Source: Candidatus Obscuribacterales bacterium
Lineage (GTDB): Bacteria > Cyanobacteriota > Vampirovibrionia > Obscuribacterales > Obscuribacteraceae
NCBI GenBank assembly: GCA_019745505.1
Contig: JAIETE010000004.1
Location: forward strand, 109,063-147,700
DNA length: 38,638 bases
Reading direction: 5' to 3'
This document shows positions 17,720-25,844 of the stretch, piece after piece. A model generated the notes under the pieces. It saw nothing but the letters and a program-made list of their open reading frames with translations, was not told the DNA's origin and did not search any database. Position 1 is the first letter of the stretch. Each line of letters opens with the position of its first letter. A program made the translations under genes and the position numbers.

Positions 17720-18316
17720 ATGACCAGGTTGTTGCTAGTTGACGATCACGAAGAGACCAGAATTAAGGTCCGTGAACAGTTGGCTCAGGGCGGTTTGATT
17801 AAAATCGTCGGCGAAGCGGCGACATCTGACGAAGCCTGGCGCATGGCCAAAGAACTGCTGCCCGAAATGGTTCTGCTGGACCTTCACCTGCCCGGCTTTA
17901 TTCAGACCCATGACCTTATCAAAAGGCTTGTCTCGCTGCGCAACGGCAAGGTGCTGGTTTTTGCCAGTCAAAGTAAGGCGGCCGAAGTGCAGGGATTGCT
18001 CGATTGCGGCGCCTCTGGCTACGTTATGAAAGATGACCCGCCCGCACTACTGAGGATGGCAATTGTCATGGTCCAGAAGGGCAACAATAATGTTCTGACA
18101 CCCAATTTGCCTCGTCACATTACTCACCTTTCGCAAGACGAAAGGCATATCCTCACCTACATCACCATGCGCGGAAAGCTGAACAAAGCTGCCGAAAGGA
18201 TGGGGTTGACCGATGAGGAGTTCAACGAGCATATCGAGGCGCTGGTGGAGAAATTGGAATTGGAAGACGCCGACAAGCTAGTAAAGTGGGCAAAGAAGCA
18301 CGGTTTCCAGGTCTAA
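17720..18316 (+). CDS. NarL/LuxR-type response regulator
   Basis: 198-aa two-domain regulator. The receiver domain (1-120) has the acidic pair Asp8-Asp9, phospho-acceptor Asp54 in VLLDLHLPG, the Ser of FASQS and Lys104 in YVMKDD, so it can be phosphorylated. The C-terminal part (about 132-198; HLSQDERHILTYITM, LNKAAERMGLTDEEFNEHIEALVEKL) follows the LuxR/NarL helix-turn-helix outline but is divergent in the recognition helix, which is acidic (DEEFNEHIE); DNA binding is therefore less certain than the receiver role. ATG 17720 follows GGGATCCAAG. No histidine kinase is adjacent, so it is an orphan here. Downstream is the palindromic repeat cluster. Confidence 0.88.
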   Translation: MTRLLLVDDHEETRIKVREQLAQGGLIKIVGEAATSDEAWRMAKELLPEMVLLDLHLPGFIQTHDLIKRLVSLRNGKVLVFASQSKAAEVQGLLDCGASGYVMKDDPPALLRMAIVMVQKGNNNVLTPNLPRHITHLSQDERHILTYITMRGKLNKAAERMGLTDEEFNEHIEALVEKLELEDADKLVKWAKKHGFQV

Positions 18317-18328
18317 CCTAAACTCTCT

Positions 18329-18485
18329 GTGTGGGCCCATTGCTCGTGGGGGCGCGTTGCACGCGCCCTTGAAAATCTGGGCGCATGCAATGCGCCCCCA
18401 CAAGAAACATTGAATCTGGACCCATGCAATGAGCCCCCACACAAAAGAACATTGCATCTGGGCGCATGCAATGAGCCCCACAAAC
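18329..18485. repeat. Palindromic repeat cluster with long hairpin
   Basis: Lies between two convergent genes. The core, 18346-18401, is a near-perfect hairpin: outer arms GTGGGGGCGC/GCGCCCCCAC (10 bp), then GTTGCA/TGCAAT (one G-T), one C-A mismatch, GCGCCC/GGGCGC, and a 10-nt loop. To its right, two more degenerate copies of the right arm follow at about 38-40-nt spacing (unit outline ATTG-ATCTGG-CCATGCAATGAGCCCCCAC). To its left, GTGTGGGCCCATTGC at 18330-18344 is an inverted copy. The cluster could stop transcription from both sides or be a dispersed REP/MITE-like element. Confidence 0.75.
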
Positions 18486-18489
18486 ATGA

Positions 18490-19155
18490 CTATTTCGGCG
18501 CCACAAAAGGCGTAATTACAATCAGTCCAAGCAGCAGGCTGCCGAAGATGACCGCGCACAGTTCCAGCGAAGAGAATGCTTGGCGGACAAGAGAGTCGGG
18601 CGGCTCATGTTGTTTCCAATATTGATTGAGCCAGTGCTGCGCGACTGCCATTGGCGCAAATGATGATAAGCAGAGAAGAAACAGCGTGGATGGGAGATTC
18701 CCGAGCATGTACAGAGCGAACATTGCCGCCAAGAGAAACCCGGCTGTAATTTTGGGATGTTGCGCCCGGTAGGTATTCTTGTCAGGCTCTATCCGTGCGA
18801 TTTGATTGAAAAGCTCGAAGGCCAGATAGAGGTTGAGCAGAGGCACGAACATCCCCAGGGTTAAGAGAATCGGGTCTCTGCCTTTGACGCCGATTAACTC
18901 ATCTCCACCTTTGTATGCCACGAGCCTCTCATCGGCTTCCTCTTCTCCTGCGGCCAGTTTTTGGGCGTGAATCATCAGCGACCAATTCTTTGCAAACCAG
19001 AATGGCGAATACGTCGCAAGAGTAAGGATATGCAATACGATGACGTGCCAAACAGGCTGGCGCCGTGACTCTTGCAAGTATGTAATTTCTTCTTTTTTCT
19101 CTGCGACGGACGAAATGGCGATTAGTCTCCGATAAGGCGCCAACTTTGTGCACAA
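18490..19155 (-). CDS. Multi-pass membrane protein, DUF4234-like
   Basis: 221-aa protein with about four to five hydrophobic segments. The first, preceded by a basic stretch, reads HVIVLHILTLATYSPFWFAKNW, which resembles the DUF4234 signature (a helix ending in a Tyr-x-x-x-Trp turn). Others lie at about 95-115, 137-155, 156-172 and 197-217. A soluble loop (about 65-93) is rich in Glu and Gly. Function is unknown. The 5' end is uncertain: TTG 19155 is the first start in frame but has no good ribosome-binding site, and later TTG or ATT codons are possible. It is convergent with the response regulator across the palindromic cluster, and divergent from ssb. Confidence 0.7.
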   Translation of the reverse strand: MCTKLAPYRRLIAISSVAEKKEEITYLQESRRQPVWHVIVLHILTLATYSPFWFAKNWSLMIHAQKLAAGEEEADERLVAYKGGDELIGVKGRDPILLTLGMFVPLLNLYLAFELFNQIARIEPDKNTYRAQHPKITAGFLLAAMFALYMLGNLPSTLFLLCLSSFAPMAVAQHWLNQYWKQHEPPDSLVRQAFSSLELCAVIFGSLLLGLIVITPFVAPK

Positions 19156-19306
19156 ATGCGAGCGCCAAACGGTTATTATAATCGTCAGCCGAAGGACCTT
19201 TGGGCATTAACCCAAGATGAGCCCAGGCTCAAGCTTTGAATCGTCGCGCTGCTTGGCGACGTCGACTTTATTGATAAGTTGAAGCATTTACTGGAGAGGA
19301 AGAGAA

Positions 19307-19651
19307 ATGGTTAATTCGGTCATACTTGTCGGACGAGCTGGGCGCGATCCTGAAATGCGCTATTTCGAGTCGGGTCGTGTCAAGACCACATTCAGTCTCG
19401 CGGTAAATCGTCCTACGAAGGACAAGGAAACCGATTGGTTCGATATCGAAATCTGGGGACGTCAGGCCGAGATCGCCGGTGAGTATGTTCGCAAAGGCAG
19501 CTTGATCGGAATCGAAGGTCGGCTCGACTTCAGCAAGTGGACTGATGACGGCGGCAACAAGAACGTTCGTCCGATTATCAATGCAAACGGCTTGAGATTG
19601 CTGGGCAGCAAGCGCGACAACGAAGCTCATATGTCGATGTCAGACGAGTAA
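19307..19651 (+). CDS. ssb: Single-stranded DNA-binding protein
   Basis: 114-aa OB-fold SSB that coats single-stranded DNA in replication, repair and recombination. Family marks: NSVILVGRAGRDPEMRYFESGRVKTTFSLAVNR, DWFDIEIWGRQAEIAGEYVRKGSLIGIEGRL. It is much shorter than E. coli SSB (178 aa): the flexible Gly/Gln-rich tail is nearly absent, though the end SMSDE is acidic and recalls the usual DDDIPF-type protein-docking tip in a reduced form. Short SSBs of this size occur in cyanobacteria. ATG 19307 has GGAGAGGAAG just upstream. Another SSB elsewhere in the genome is possible, given the missing tail. Confidence 0.93.
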   Translation: MVNSVILVGRAGRDPEMRYFESGRVKTTFSLAVNRPTKDKETDWFDIEIWGRQAEIAGEYVRKGSLIGIEGRLDFSKWTDDGGNKNVRPIINANGLRLLGSKRDNEAHMSMSDE

Positions 19652-19674
19652 TTCCGAAGCTGTATCAATGAAAC

Positions 19675-21303
19675 GTGGCCACTAGTGCTGCCCAGATTGG
19701 CTGGATAGATTACGTCATCATCGGCGTTTATTTCGTCTTTGTGATCGGCGTCGGCTATGTTCTCAAAGGCAAGATGAAGTCCAGCGAAGACTTCTTTTTG
19801 TCCGGGCACAACATTCCCAGCTGGGTGACAGGGCTCGCGTTTCTCTCTGCGAACCTGGGCGCCATTGAAGTGATGGGAATGGCTGCCAATGCCGCTCAAT
19901 ACGGCGTAATGACCGCGCACTTCTACTGGATCGGCGCGATACCGGCTATGGTTTTTCTTGCCGTATTCATGATGCCGTTTTACTACGGCTCTAAAGTGCG
20001 CAGCGTTCCTGAATACTTGAAGATGCGCTTCAACGAGCCTACCCGGGCTTTGAATGCGATTTCCTTCGCAGTCATGACCGTGCTCATGTCCGGTATCAAT
20101 CTCTATGCGATGGCATTGGTTTTCAAACTGCTGTTGAACTGGTCCATCGACGCCTCGATTTTTGCTGCTGCCGGCGTGGTTCTCGCCTACACGATTATGG
20201 GCGGTTTGACTTCGTCTATCTATAACGAGGTCATGCAATTCTTTCTGATTGTTTTCGGCTTACTTCCGATTTCTATCATTGGTCTGTGCAAAGTCGGTGG
20301 TTGGACAGGGCTTTGCGATAAACTCAAAGAGCCTGCCTTCGCTCATCTCTGGATGCATGCGGGAAGCTCGGCAAACCCAATGGGCGTCGACTGGATCGCT
20401 ATCTGTTCCGGTCTGGGATTCGTTCTGTCATTTGGATACTGGTGCACAGACTTTCTTGTCATTCAAAGAGCACTTGCAGCTGAAAGTTTGCCTGCAGCGC
20501 AAAGAACTCCATTGATTGCCGCTTTTCCGAAAGTTCTCTTCCCGGCTCTCACTGTATTGCCCGGTCTGATAGCGTTGGTTCTGATTCCAGGTCTGGGATC
20601 GAATAATGAAGGCATGCGCTATGACATGGCGCTTCCTCTGCTCTTGCCGATGATGTATCCGAGCGGCATGCTTGGCGTCGGATTGACTGCAATGCTGGCT
20701 AGCTTCATGTCGGGGATGGCCGGCAATGTCACCGCATTCAATACCGTGTGGACTTATGACCTCTATCAGAGCTACATTCGTCCGAATCAATCGGATAAGC
20801 ACTATCTGTGGATGGGGAAGGTGGCCACCGCTGTCGGAATTCTCATCAGCATTGCCACCGCCTATATCGCCATGGGCTTCCCGAGCATCATGGACTATAT
20901 GCAGAACATTTTCTCCTTCTTCAACGCACCTCTGTTTGCGACATTCCTTCTCGGCATGTTTTGGAAGCGTGCAACTCCTTGGGGCGCATTTTTCGGTTTG
21001 GTAATTGGAACTCTAACCGCAGTCCTGCACTTCTACGTTCTGACCGGTCATGAGCCTTTTGTCTATTCTTCGGTTATGGCGGGCAATTTTTGGCGCTCGA
21101 CATTTGCATGGTTGGCATGCTTCATCTCGACGATATTAATCTCTCTGTTTACGAAACCGAAGCCTGAAGAAGAGCTTGAAGGTCTTGTTTGGGGTAAACC
21201 CAAAGAGGTCGTTACCACTCCACTGGTCTGGTACAAACGCCCCGGAATTCTTGCGATTATCGTTGTGGTTTTCACAATCGCGATGAACTTGATTTTTTGG
21301 TAG
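19675..21303 (+). CDS. Sodium:solute symporter (SSS family)
   Basis: 542-aa membrane protein with about 13-14 hydrophobic helices, in the SSS/SGLT class that couples Na+ entry to uptake of sugars, amino acids or similar solutes. Support: SSEDFFLSGHNIPSWVTGLAFLSANLGAIEVMGMAA (the usual start with a broken first core helix), PEYLKMRFNEPTRALNAISF, YTIMGGLTSSIYNEVMQFFLIVFG, and AMLASFMSGMAGNVTAFNTVWTYDLYQ near the Na2 site. Substrate not predictable; sugar-type members share the GGL motif. The start is GTG 19675; the ATG at 19668 is out of frame. It is 23 nt after ssb and 21 nt before a small membrane-protein gene that is probably its partner. Confidence 0.92.
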   Translation: MATSAAQIGWIDYVIIGVYFVFVIGVGYVLKGKMKSSEDFFLSGHNIPSWVTGLAFLSANLGAIEVMGMAANAAQYGVMTAHFYWIGAIPAMVFLAVFMMPFYYGSKVRSVPEYLKMRFNEPTRALNAISFAVMTVLMSGINLYAMALVFKLLLNWSIDASIFAAAGVVLAYTIMGGLTSSIYNEVMQFFLIVFGLLPISIIGLCKVGGWTGLCDKLKEPAFAHLWMHAGSSANPMGVDWIAICSGLGFVLSFGYWCTDFLVIQRALAAESLPAAQRTPLIAAFPKVLFPALTVLPGLIALVLIPGLGSNNEGMRYDMALPLLLPMMYPSGMLGVGLTAMLASFMSGMAGNVTAFNTVWTYDLYQSYIRPNQSDKHYLWMGKVATAVGILISIATAYIAMGFPSIMDYMQNIFSFFNAPLFATFLLGMFWKRATPWGAFFGLVIGTLTAVLHFYVLTGHEPFVYSSVMAGNFWRSTFAWLACFISTILISLFTKPKPEEELEGLVWGKPKEVVTTPLVWYKRPGILAIIVVVFTIAMNLIFW

Positions 21304-21324
21304 TAGCACTGATGGTGAAAGCAA

Positions 21325-21558
21325 ATGCTTGATATACGCATACCAATCGCAGCTCTCTTCACTGTTGTGGGCGTACTTCTTGTTGCCTATGGTTTGATTG
21401 TTCCGGCTGCCATCGATGTGCCGTTTAACGGCACTACTTATACTTTCAATTTGAACAGAGACTGGGGGGCTATCATTCTTCTCTTTGGGTTGTTTATGGC
21501 CGGCCTGGTCAAATTGGATAAGCCGAAGTCTTCGGAGTCGTCTAATTCTCAGCCGTGA
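21325..21558 (+). CDS. Small two-TM protein next to the symporter
   Basis: 77-aa protein with two hydrophobic helices (about 8-30 and 47-64) separated by a short loop, and a hydrophilic Lys/Ser tail. It begins 21 nt after the symporter stop, with GGTGAAAG before the ATG, so it is almost surely co-transcribed with it. I do not recognise a named family. The pairing suggests a small accessory subunit that stabilises or regulates the transporter, as small partners do for some other SSS members (for example DUF4212 proteins), but this protein's sequence is not clearly of that group. An 8-bp dyad without T-run (AATTCTCA/TGAGAATT, 21544-21572) overlaps its stop. Confidence 0.75.
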   Translation: MLDIRIPIAALFTVVGVLLVAYGLIVPAAIDVPFNGTTYTFNLNRDWGAIILLFGLFMAGLVKLDKPKSSESSNSQP

Positions 21559-21608
21559 TCAGCATGAGAATTGGTTGCGAAGATTGGACGAACGTTTGAA
21601 AACCTAGC

Positions 21609-22256
21609 TTACCTGTCCGGTTTCGTAACCAGCGCCAGAAAGTAATTGCGCACTTCCACTGTTTTGATATGGATAACACGTTTTGAGTTGATCAAGTGTT
21701 CCAAACTCAAGTCGCACGCTACCAGCATCGCAGCATCGAGATCCGCTTTTTTGCTTGGATTGTTTTTCAGCGCATTCCAGATCGGATCTGTGAAGTCTCT
21801 GGGGCGAGACGCTTCCAGGCAATCGGCTAAGAAGACGACCTTGGATAGATCTGTCATTCCGACTTTGCCAAGAGTGTGCTCGCTTACAGCGTCGAGTAAG
21901 TCTTGGTGCTTGATCTTCAATTCATCGCGAACAACAAACGCAGCAACCGGTCCGTGCAACAAATGGCCGTTCTCTTTTTCGACGTCATTCAATTTCATTC
22001 CGTAAGATTGGGCTGCTTTGACGAGTTCCTTATCTTTCCATTCCTTGCAGCCATCGTGAAGCCAGCCGGCCAACTCGGCGAGAAACTCATCTTCGCCTGC
22101 AAGTTCGGCTATCTCTTTGCCTGTTGCAGCTACGCCTTCAATGTGTTTAAAACGTTTTTCGGTAACTCGAGGCTTTGCCCACTTCTTCGCTGCGTCCAAA
22201 GTAAATGCTTCGGGAATACCTTTGTATTTAACTTTTGATGAACTGCTTTTGCTCAT
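21609..22256 (-). CDS. yqeK: YqeK-type HD-domain Ap4A hydrolase
   Basis: 215-aa HD-domain phosphohydrolase. YqeK proteins cleave diadenosine tetraphosphate symmetrically to two ADP using a di-iron site. Metal ligands visible: His38 in RFKHIEG, His67-Asp68 in GWLHDGC, His101 in LLHGPVAA, the conserved EHT step, and Asp in VFLADCLEASR. The segment TLGKVGMTDLSKVVFLAD matches the family signature (HTxGxxxMsxLxkiiflAD). An N-terminal Lys/Ser stretch of about 10 aa is extra. The start ATG overlaps the last bases of nadD (22253-22256), the classic nadD-yqeK arrangement; RsfS, often third in this operon, is not here. Confidence 0.92.
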   Translation of the reverse strand: MSKSSSSKVKYKGIPEAFTLDAAKKWAKPRVTEKRFKHIEGVAATGKEIAELAGEDEFLAELAGWLHDGCKEWKDKELVKAAQSYGMKLNDVEKENGHLLHGPVAAFVVRDELKIKHQDLLDAVSEHTLGKVGMTDLSKVVFLADCLEASRPRDFTDPIWNALKNNPSKKADLDAAMLVACDLSLEHLINSKRVIHIKTVEVRNYFLALVTKPDR

Positions 22257-22924
22257 TTCGATTTAGACTTGATTGCCTGCCGCTCTGTGTAATATCCCTC
22301 AGCTATCAGCATTTCATTCACTTCGCGAGGAACCATATAGCGCACGGATTTGCCTTCGCTGAGCCGTTCGCGAATGCCTGAACTGGAGATAGCGACGCCC
22401 GGGAAATCAATCAATGCCCAATCGGCATCTTTCGGCATTTTGTATTTTTCGGGATCGGGATTCGATTCTGCTTTTTGCATTTTTCTGACGAGCGGATTGG
22501 TCTGTTCTGTTTCATATTCCAAGCGCGGCGCCACGAGTATCCGGCATGCTTTGATTAGTTCATCGACTTTATGCCAGCTGCCGATTTGCGCAAAATTGTC
22601 ACCGCCGATTATGAAATTCAGTTTCACGTCCGCTCCCAGTTCTGCGTGAAAATATTCCATCGTATCTGCCGTATACGAGAGCCCTTTTCGTTTCAGTTCT
22701 ACGTCGGATGCTTCGAAGTACGAATTCGTTGACACCGCAGCTAGTACCATTCTGTGGCGCGCTTCTTGATCGAGCAGTTCGTCGTCTCTGTGAGGCGGGG
22801 TTCCGCTTGTTACGAAAATTACTTTCTCCAGTTGGAATTGCTCGCGCGCAAATTCGGCAATCAACAGATGTCCGTGATGAATCGGATTGAATGTTCCGCC
22901 GAAAATTCCGACCTGCCTGGTCAC
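22253..22924 (-). CDS. nadD: Nicotinate-nucleotide adenylyltransferase
   Basis: 223-aa enzyme that joins nicotinate mononucleotide and ATP to form deamido-NAD, a required step in NAD synthesis. The nucleotidyltransferase motif GGTFNPIHHGH (9-19) and the second ATP-binding motif ISSSGIRERL are intact; SGTPPHR, FIIGGDNFAQIGSWHK and VPREVNEMLIAEGYY are also typical. An insertion around residues 145-165 (KMQKAESNPDPEKYKMPK) is longer than in many homologues. The start is GTG 22924 with AAAGGA 8 nt upstream. It overlaps yqeK by 4 nt and follows alr by 66 nt, so alr-nadD-yqeK may be one transcript. Confidence 0.96.
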   Translation of the reverse strand: MTRQVGIFGGTFNPIHHGHLLIAEFAREQFQLEKVIFVTSGTPPHRDDELLDQEARHRMVLAAVSTNSYFEASDVELKRKGLSYTADTMEYFHAELGADVKLNFIIGGDNFAQIGSWHKVDELIKACRILVAPRLEYETEQTNPLVRKMQKAESNPDPEKYKMPKDADWALIDFPGVAISSSGIRERLSEGKSVRYMVPREVNEMLIAEGYYTERQAIKSKSK

Positions 22925-22990
22925 GCTTGATTCCTTTTGATTGATGGAGACGCGCCTTGCTGAAATTGTCCGCGCGATCCATCTTGTTGG

Positions 22991-24205
22991 TCAGTGGTCT
23001 GCAAAATGCGATGTTCTGGGGCGCGTGTAAATGCGCGGCAACCTTACTCTCAAATTGCAAGCCAATTCGTAGGTAATGGTATCAAGCATCGACGCCCATT
23101 GTGCAAGAGTGAGGCAGGGTGAATCTAGTGAGCTCGATTCCTCGGCGCCGCCACCTTGTTCATGACCAATAAGCGTGATGACGTCTCCTTCTTGTGCTTG
23201 AGGCACGTCTGTAATGTCTACCAGCATCTGATCCATACTAATGATTCCGACCTGCGGGATCTGTTTTCCCATCAGTAAGCAGGACATTTTGTTGGAGAGG
23301 CGGCGATTGACTCCGTCGGCATAGCCGATCGGCAGGGATGCCAGCCTAGACTTGCGCTTTGCCGTCCAAGTGAAGTTGTAGCCGGCCGATTCTCCTTCGT
23401 CCAGCTCCTGGGTGTGGTTGATGCGAGCGCGCACAGACATCGAAGGAATGAGGATTTCTGAATCTTTCTTCGCCTCCAGTCCGTACAGATATATGCCGAC
23501 TCGAACCATATCGTAGTGAGTTTCGGGGAAATATCTAACCGCCTCACTGGAAGCAAGATGGGCGATAAAGGGCGTCTTTGTGCGCGCCCGCGCCTGTTCT
23601 ACGCAGAGCTTGAAGACGGCATTCTGCCTCTTTGTCGCCTCTTGATCACCGGCCATGGCCAGGTGGCTGAAAAGGCTTACCAGGTTCAAACTCTCGGATT
23701 CGCGAACCAAATCCAACATGGGCTCCAGGTTTTGCGACAGAACGCCCAGCCGGTGCATGCCGGTATCAACCTTTATATTTACCTTGGCGACCCGCTTTGC
23801 CCGCTTTGCCGTCTGATTTACATCTTTCAATTCTGAAAGTGAGGTGACTGTCATGTTGAGATCTGACTCGATTGCGGTTTTCACCGCCCAGTTGGGAGCC
23901 GGTCCCAAAATAAGGATGGGAGCCTTTATATCTGCGGCTCTAAGTTGGCAAGCCTCATCCACCGAAGCGACGCCAAGCCAGTCAGCGCCCATCGCTACAA
24001 GCATTTCGGATACCTGGACGCTGCCGTGTCCGTAGGCGTCTCCCTTCACAACCGCCATGATTCTGGTTTTTCTCGTTTGCGAAGACTTACCACCCGGTAA
24101 AAATCCGGAAACCGTTGCCAGGTTTTTCTCTATGGCAGACAGATCAACTTCGACCCAGGCGTCGCGCCTGACTGATGAAAGGGTCTGTTGTCTTGACTGG
24201 ACCAT
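22991..24205 (-). CDS. alr: Alanine racemase
   Basis: 404-aa PLP enzyme converting L- to D-alanine for peptidoglycan. PLP lysine Lys54 is in AVVKGDAYGHG; the barrel contains VNIKVDTGMHRLGV, the phosphate-binding region and VRVGIYLYGLEAKKD. The second catalytic base Tyr is in DEGESAGYNFTWTAKRKSRLASLPIGYADG, where the usual GYG/SYG context reads AGY. MDQMLVDITDVP and the Asp/Gly-rich end of the beta domain are present. Slightly longer than the usual 360-380 aa owing to the N-terminus and a loop with GGGAEESSSLDS, which replaces the short loop in typical enzymes. ATG 24205; divergent from HU across 243 nt that must carry both promoters. Confidence 0.96.
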   Translation of the reverse strand: MVQSRQQTLSSVRRDAWVEVDLSAIEKNLATVSGFLPGGKSSQTRKTRIMAVVKGDAYGHGSVQVSEMLVAMGADWLGVASVDEACQLRAADIKAPILILGPAPNWAVKTAIESDLNMTVTSLSELKDVNQTAKRAKRVAKVNIKVDTGMHRLGVLSQNLEPMLDLVRESESLNLVSLFSHLAMAGDQEATKRQNAVFKLCVEQARARTKTPFIAHLASSEAVRYFPETHYDMVRVGIYLYGLEAKKDSEILIPSMSVRARINHTQELDEGESAGYNFTWTAKRKSRLASLPIGYADGVNRRLSNKMSCLLMGKQIPQVGIISMDQMLVDITDVPQAQEGDVITLIGHEQGGGAEESSSLDSPCLTLAQWASMLDTITYELACNLRVRLPRIYTRPRTSHFADH

Positions 24206-24448
24206 TAGTAATATCTCTAAACACGATAAATGTAGGACCCTTGCGGGGTTGAAACTTTATGCTAGCATTGCTCTCAGCCGTATTCACGAGTAGGCTCGGG
24301 CCTGTGCTTGTTTGGGGTTGGTTGGCACTGAACTCAGTCAAAGCATTCAGATTATCTTGTTTCGTAGTTCGCGGCAGAAGGAAATTCTTGGAGTCTTTTG
24401 GAGTCCCTTTGGTAGAAAGCGTCACCACTAGAAATCGGGAGTTGGGCC

Positions 24449-24730
24449 TTGAATAAAGCGGAATTAGTGGACATCGTGGCAAAAGAAGCAGCAACCACGA
24501 AAAAAGATGCCGAACAAGTTATCAACAAGATGATGGAAACCATCATCAAACATGTTGCAACCGGCGAAAAAGTTACTTTGGTTGGATTCGGAACGTTCGA
24601 AGCACGTCAGCGCAAAGCACGTACCGGCCGCAACCCTAAGACCAACGAACCGCTGCACATTCCAGCGAAGCGTGTTCCTGGATTTAGAGTCGGCAAAGAA
24701 TTCAGCGAAGCCGTCAACAAGAAAAAGTAG
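24449..24730 (+). CDS. hup: HU-family nucleoid protein
   Basis: 93-aa histone-like protein that bends and compacts DNA as a dimer. The full HU pattern is present: MNKAELVDIVAKEA, helices to residue 45, VTLVGFGTFEARQRKARTGRNPKTNEPLHIPAKRVPGFRVGKEF (DNA-binding arms with the intercalating Pro in RNPKT), and a basic C-terminus NKKK. The start is TTG 24449, with GGGAG 7 nt before it; no ATG gives a full-length protein. It is 25 nt upstream of an oxidoreductase gene that also starts with TTG. HU rather than IHF is favoured by overall similarity and its lone basic tail. Confidence 0.96.
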   Translation: MNKAELVDIVAKEAATTKKDAEQVINKMMETIIKHVATGEKVTLVGFGTFEARQRKARTGRNPKTNEPLHIPAKRVPGFRVGKEFSEAVNKKK

Positions 24731-24755
24731 GCGATTGAGTCGCTGAGGAGACCTT

Positions 24756-25742
24756 TTGGAGTTCCCAAAGGTAGGATTGATAGGATGCGGTAACTGGGGT
24801 AAAAACCTGGTTCGCAACTTTGCCAATCTTGGAGCTCTGGCAGTCGTATGTGACTCTGACCCGGTGAAGCTCGAGCATGTGAAGCGAGAGCATCGTGGGG
24901 TCAGAGTCACTGACAATTTTCAGTCCATGCTCGACGACGTGGAAGTAAAGGCGATTGTTGTCGCCACACCTTCCGACACACACTTCGACCTGGCCAAACG
25001 AGCGCTTCTGGCCGGCAAGCACGTCTATGTGGAAAAACCGCTGGCAAGAGACGTTAAGCATGCAGATGAGCTTGACGAGCTGGCGACAAAGAACAATCTG
25101 GTCCTCATGGTCGGGCATCTATTGCTCTACCATCCTGCCGTCAATCACCTCAAAGATTTGATTGCCTCGGGAGAATTGGGCGAAATCCTCTTCGTTCGTT
25201 CAGATCGAATGAATTTGAATATGGCTCGCCGAGACTGGAATGTTCTCTGGGACTTAGCTCCCCACGATATTTCCATGATGAGTTATTTGCTCGATTGCGA
25301 AGATACTCAAGTAAGCCGCGTCGGCGGCTGGGATACCCACGGTGACGGTCTTGTCGACGTGGCTTATCTCGATTTGGCCTTCCCCGTCAACGGTAAGGAC
25401 ATTCCTGGACAAGTCCGCAACAGCTGGGTCGATCCGCAAAAACAAGTGCGGCTCACGGTCAACGGCAGCCTGAAAACAGCAGTGCTGAACGACGCCCAGA
25501 CGGAAAACAAGCTGGCACTGCACAGCCAGACTCGTGATGGACGCACGGTTGTTGAGTATCCGAGTTATGCGGCTACCGAACCGTTAAATGTCGAGTGCGA
25601 ACACTTCCTCAATTGCATTGCCACCGGCGAAAGACCTCGCACGGATGCCAACAATGCCTATCAAGTAGTGCGAATTCTTTCAGATGTCGAAAAACGACTT
25701 TCTGGAAGACCAAGTGCCAGAGCTGCTCTTGGCGTCAAATAG
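24756..25742 (+). CDS. Gfo/Idh/MocA-family NAD(P)-dependent oxidoreductase
   Basis: 328-aa sugar-type dehydrogenase. The N-terminal Rossmann motif GLIGCGNWGKNLVRNF (7-22) binds the cofactor; EKPLARD holds the family lysine (EKP), and DLAPHDISMMSYLL has the catalytic-type His/Asp pair of the C-terminal domain. The pattern HDISMMSYLL and the single-domain size resemble WlbA/WbpB-type UDP-N-acetylglucosaminuronate 3-dehydrogenases used in surface polysaccharide synthesis, but no sugar genes are nearby, so the substrate is open. The start is TTG 24756 with GAGGAG 5 nt upstream. It may be co-transcribed with HU (25-nt gap). Confidence 0.88.
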   Translation: MEFPKVGLIGCGNWGKNLVRNFANLGALAVVCDSDPVKLEHVKREHRGVRVTDNFQSMLDDVEVKAIVVATPSDTHFDLAKRALLAGKHVYVEKPLARDVKHADELDELATKNNLVLMVGHLLLYHPAVNHLKDLIASGELGEILFVRSDRMNLNMARRDWNVLWDLAPHDISMMSYLLDCEDTQVSRVGGWDTHGDGLVDVAYLDLAFPVNGKDIPGQVRNSWVDPQKQVRLTVNGSLKTAVLNDAQTENKLALHSQTRDGRTVVEYPSYAATEPLNVECEHFLNCIATGERPRTDANNAYQVVRILSDVEKRLSGRPSARAALGVK

Positions 25743-25796
25743 TTTCAAGTAGAGGCTTTTCTAAATAGATTTCGGCAAAATCTGTTTACGTGTCTT

Positions 25797-25826
25797 TTGA
25801 ATTCTTGAGGCGACGCGCTATATAAT
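25797..25826 (+). promoter_or_regulatory. Promoter for tRNA-Gly
   Basis: TTGAAT (25797-25802), 18-nt spacer, then a perfect TATAAT (25821-25826); predicted transcription start about 25833, some 12 nt before the tRNA. The GC-rich stretch after the -10 (GAGGAACGCGC) could be a discriminator of the type seen in stringently controlled stable-RNA genes, but this is inference. Confidence 0.75.
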
Positions 25827-25844
25827 GAGGAACGCGCTGAAATT

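Noticed and set aside
18346..18485. Possible CRISPR array from the repeated units
   Set aside because: Units are degenerate, palindromic and have no unique spacers of even length; no cas gene nearby.
19177..19182. Perfect TATAAT between ssb and the DUF4234-like gene
   Set aside because: No suitable -35 box 16-19 nt away on either strand; kept out of the promoter list.
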